Shown in pieces: positions 63,018 to 64,000 of a stretch of DNA of 64,000 nt. How positions within the stretch are numbered: the first letter of the stretch is position 1; the number at the start of each line of letters is the position of its first letter. A program made the position numbers and the translations under genes. The notes under the pieces are model-generated. The model was given only the letters and a program-made list of their open reading frames with translations. It searched no databases and had not been told where the DNA came from. Origin of the DNA: Agarophyton chilense (lineage: Eukaryota > Rhodophyta > Florideophyceae > Gracilariales > Gracilariaceae). The stretch lies in NCBI GenBank assembly GCA_030374765.1, contig JARGXX010000095.1:2418001-2482000 (forward strand), read 5' to 3'.

Positions 63018-64000
63018 ATGGCTGTCAAACAGGGTCAGGTCACTGTTGTTCATTCCGCCCCGCAAACGGAGAAGGATCGATCCCCTTCCGCACAGGATGA
63101 CCCCTCGAACGCCGAGGTTGCGGCAGTGATTGCCTTTAACTTCTTTTCATCCACTGGCATCGTTTCAGCCAACAAACTTGTCTACAACTCCGGCTTCAAT
63201 TTCGGCGCCACTCTCACCTTTATTCATTTTGTGTGCACCACTCTGGGCCTTTTGTTGCTTGCGCGGTTGGGCATTTTCACTCCAAAGCGACTTGATGTGC
63301 GCAAGGCTTTCAAACTTGCCGTAGCTGGGATGGGCTTTGTCGTGTTTTCCAATCTCAGTTTGCAACACAACTCTGTTGGATTCTACCAGGTAATGAAGCA
63401 CATGACTGTTGTCGGTGTTGTCATCATTGAAGCTGTTTTGTTTCGCAAGTTCTTGCCTTATCCGTTTTTGGCTGCGCTTGGCACCATGTGCTTCGGAGTG
63501 CTCATCACTGGCTTAACAGATTTTCAAGTCAACACGGTTGGAACGCTTTTCGCGCTTGCAAACATCCTATGCACCTCCTTTTATCAAATATGGTGTGGTT
63601 CTCTTCAAAAATCCCTGGAAGCCAACCCTCTACAACTTCAATTATACATTGCCCCTCTCTCAGCTTTGTCAATTATTCCGGTTGTGCCCCTCTTTGACAA
63701 TTATTCGCCCACATCGCCTGACTCAATCTTTCAATACGTGCCCACAAGTTCGTCTGTTTACAGGATCCTTTTCACCGGTGCGCTCGCACTTTGTGTCAAT
63801 GTCTCAATATTTCTGTTGATTGGAAAGACTTCTGCTGTAACCTATAATGTTGTTGGCAACGGGAAGACCGCATTTTTGTTCTGCGTCGACTTTTTTGTGT
63901 TTAAACGGCCTTTTGATATAGCCAATGTGTTTGGTATGGCTCTCACCCTGTCTGGCGTGGTCTGGTACACCCAGCTTAAACTCAAGGCTCGCGCGGAAGC
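63018..64000 (+). CDS. SLC35E3-like TPT/nucleotide-sugar transporter, 3' end beyond window
   Basis: ATG 63018 opens MAVKQGQVTVVHSAPQTEKD and the frame is open to the window edge (327 full codons). A hydrophilic N-terminus of about 35 residues is followed by about nine to ten membrane helices in the drug/metabolite-transporter fold. Family features of SLC35E3/TPT proteins are visible: NFFSSTGIVSANKLVYNSGF, TLTFIHFVCTTLGL, FVVFSNLSLQHNSVGFYQ, VMKHMTVVGVVIIE, SFYQIWCGSLQKS, and GKTSAVTYNVVGNGKTAFLF. Such proteins sit in the Golgi or ER membrane and exchange nucleotide sugars. There is no plastid transit peptide. The substrate is unknown. Confidence 0.88.
   Translation, partial: MAVKQGQVTVVHSAPQTEKDRSPSAQDDPSNAEVAAVIAFNFFSSTGIVSANKLVYNSGFNFGATLTFIHFVCTTLGLLLLARLGIFTPKRLDVRKAFKLAVAGMGFVVFSNLSLQHNSVGFYQVMKHMTVVGVVIIEAVLFRKFLPYPFLAALGTMCFGVLITGLTDFQVNTVGTLFALANILCTSFYQIWCGSLQKSLEANPLQLQLYIAPLSALSIIPVVPLFDNYSPTSPDSIFQYVPTSSSVYRILFTGALALCVNVSIFLLIGKTSAVTYNVVGNGKTAFLFCVDFFVFKRPFDIANVFGMALTLSGVVWYTQLKLKARAE

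Noticed and set aside
62577..63065. 162-codon - strand frame overlapping the transporter start
   Set aside because: It is antisense to the conserved transporter N-terminus and its GC-rich leader, with no domain.
1..64000. CRISPR array, bacterial operon or plasmid features
   Set aside because: No regularly spaced direct repeats were seen. The window is nuclear eukaryotic DNA with spliceosomal introns and eukaryote-specific proteins.

Overview
The window is nuclear eukaryotic DNA. Host genes carry plastid-type and mitochondrial-type N-terminal extensions, most lack introns, and the introns I can place are short (71-147 nt). The intergenic space is crowded with decayed transposons. Together these features fit a photosynthetic eukaryote with a compact, intron-poor, retrotransposon-rich genome, most plausibly a florideophyte red alga such as Chondrus. 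The species assignment is inference only.

Positions 1-18600 hold the host genes. In order they are: a four-helix plastid membrane protein; a plastid BASS-type transporter; the AP-3 sigma subunit; a SAPS-domain phosphatase-6 regulatory protein; the SMC5/6 subunit NSE3 (MAGE domain); a three-exon mitochondrial ATPase inhibitor IF1 assembled here by hand; a 1347-residue fusion of the glutathione-degrading proteins DUG3 and DUG2; a plastid PDZ-like protein; and a divergent CRAL-TRIO protein with one 71-nt intron. A SLC35E3-like nucleotide-sugar/triose-phosphate-type transporter begins at 63018 and runs off the right edge.

Positions 18600-63000 are a transposon graveyard. They contain a decayed SANT/coiled-coil gene (20316-21326); Ty3-type chromovirus element 1 (21565-27733, + sense, internally deleted); a piggyBac relic (27736-30428); a pogo-like relic (about 34611-36860); and a PIF/Harbinger element. 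The Harbinger transposase is split by chromovirus element 2 (39056-47886, - sense). Its partner SANT protein gene is hit at its stop codon by chromovirus element 3 (48523-59757, + sense, perfect 5-bp target duplication).

The most striking pattern is that all three chromoviruses, from two clearly different families, carry downstream of pol a long open frame on the opposite strand, tail-to-tail with pol. The encoded proteins of the two families share a recognisable central segment. The LTRs of the first family also contain an antisense tRNA-like A-box/B-box pair that points toward this antisense frame. This antisense-ORF module is the best candidate for a poorly described system in the window. 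All copies here are damaged by stop codons or deletions.
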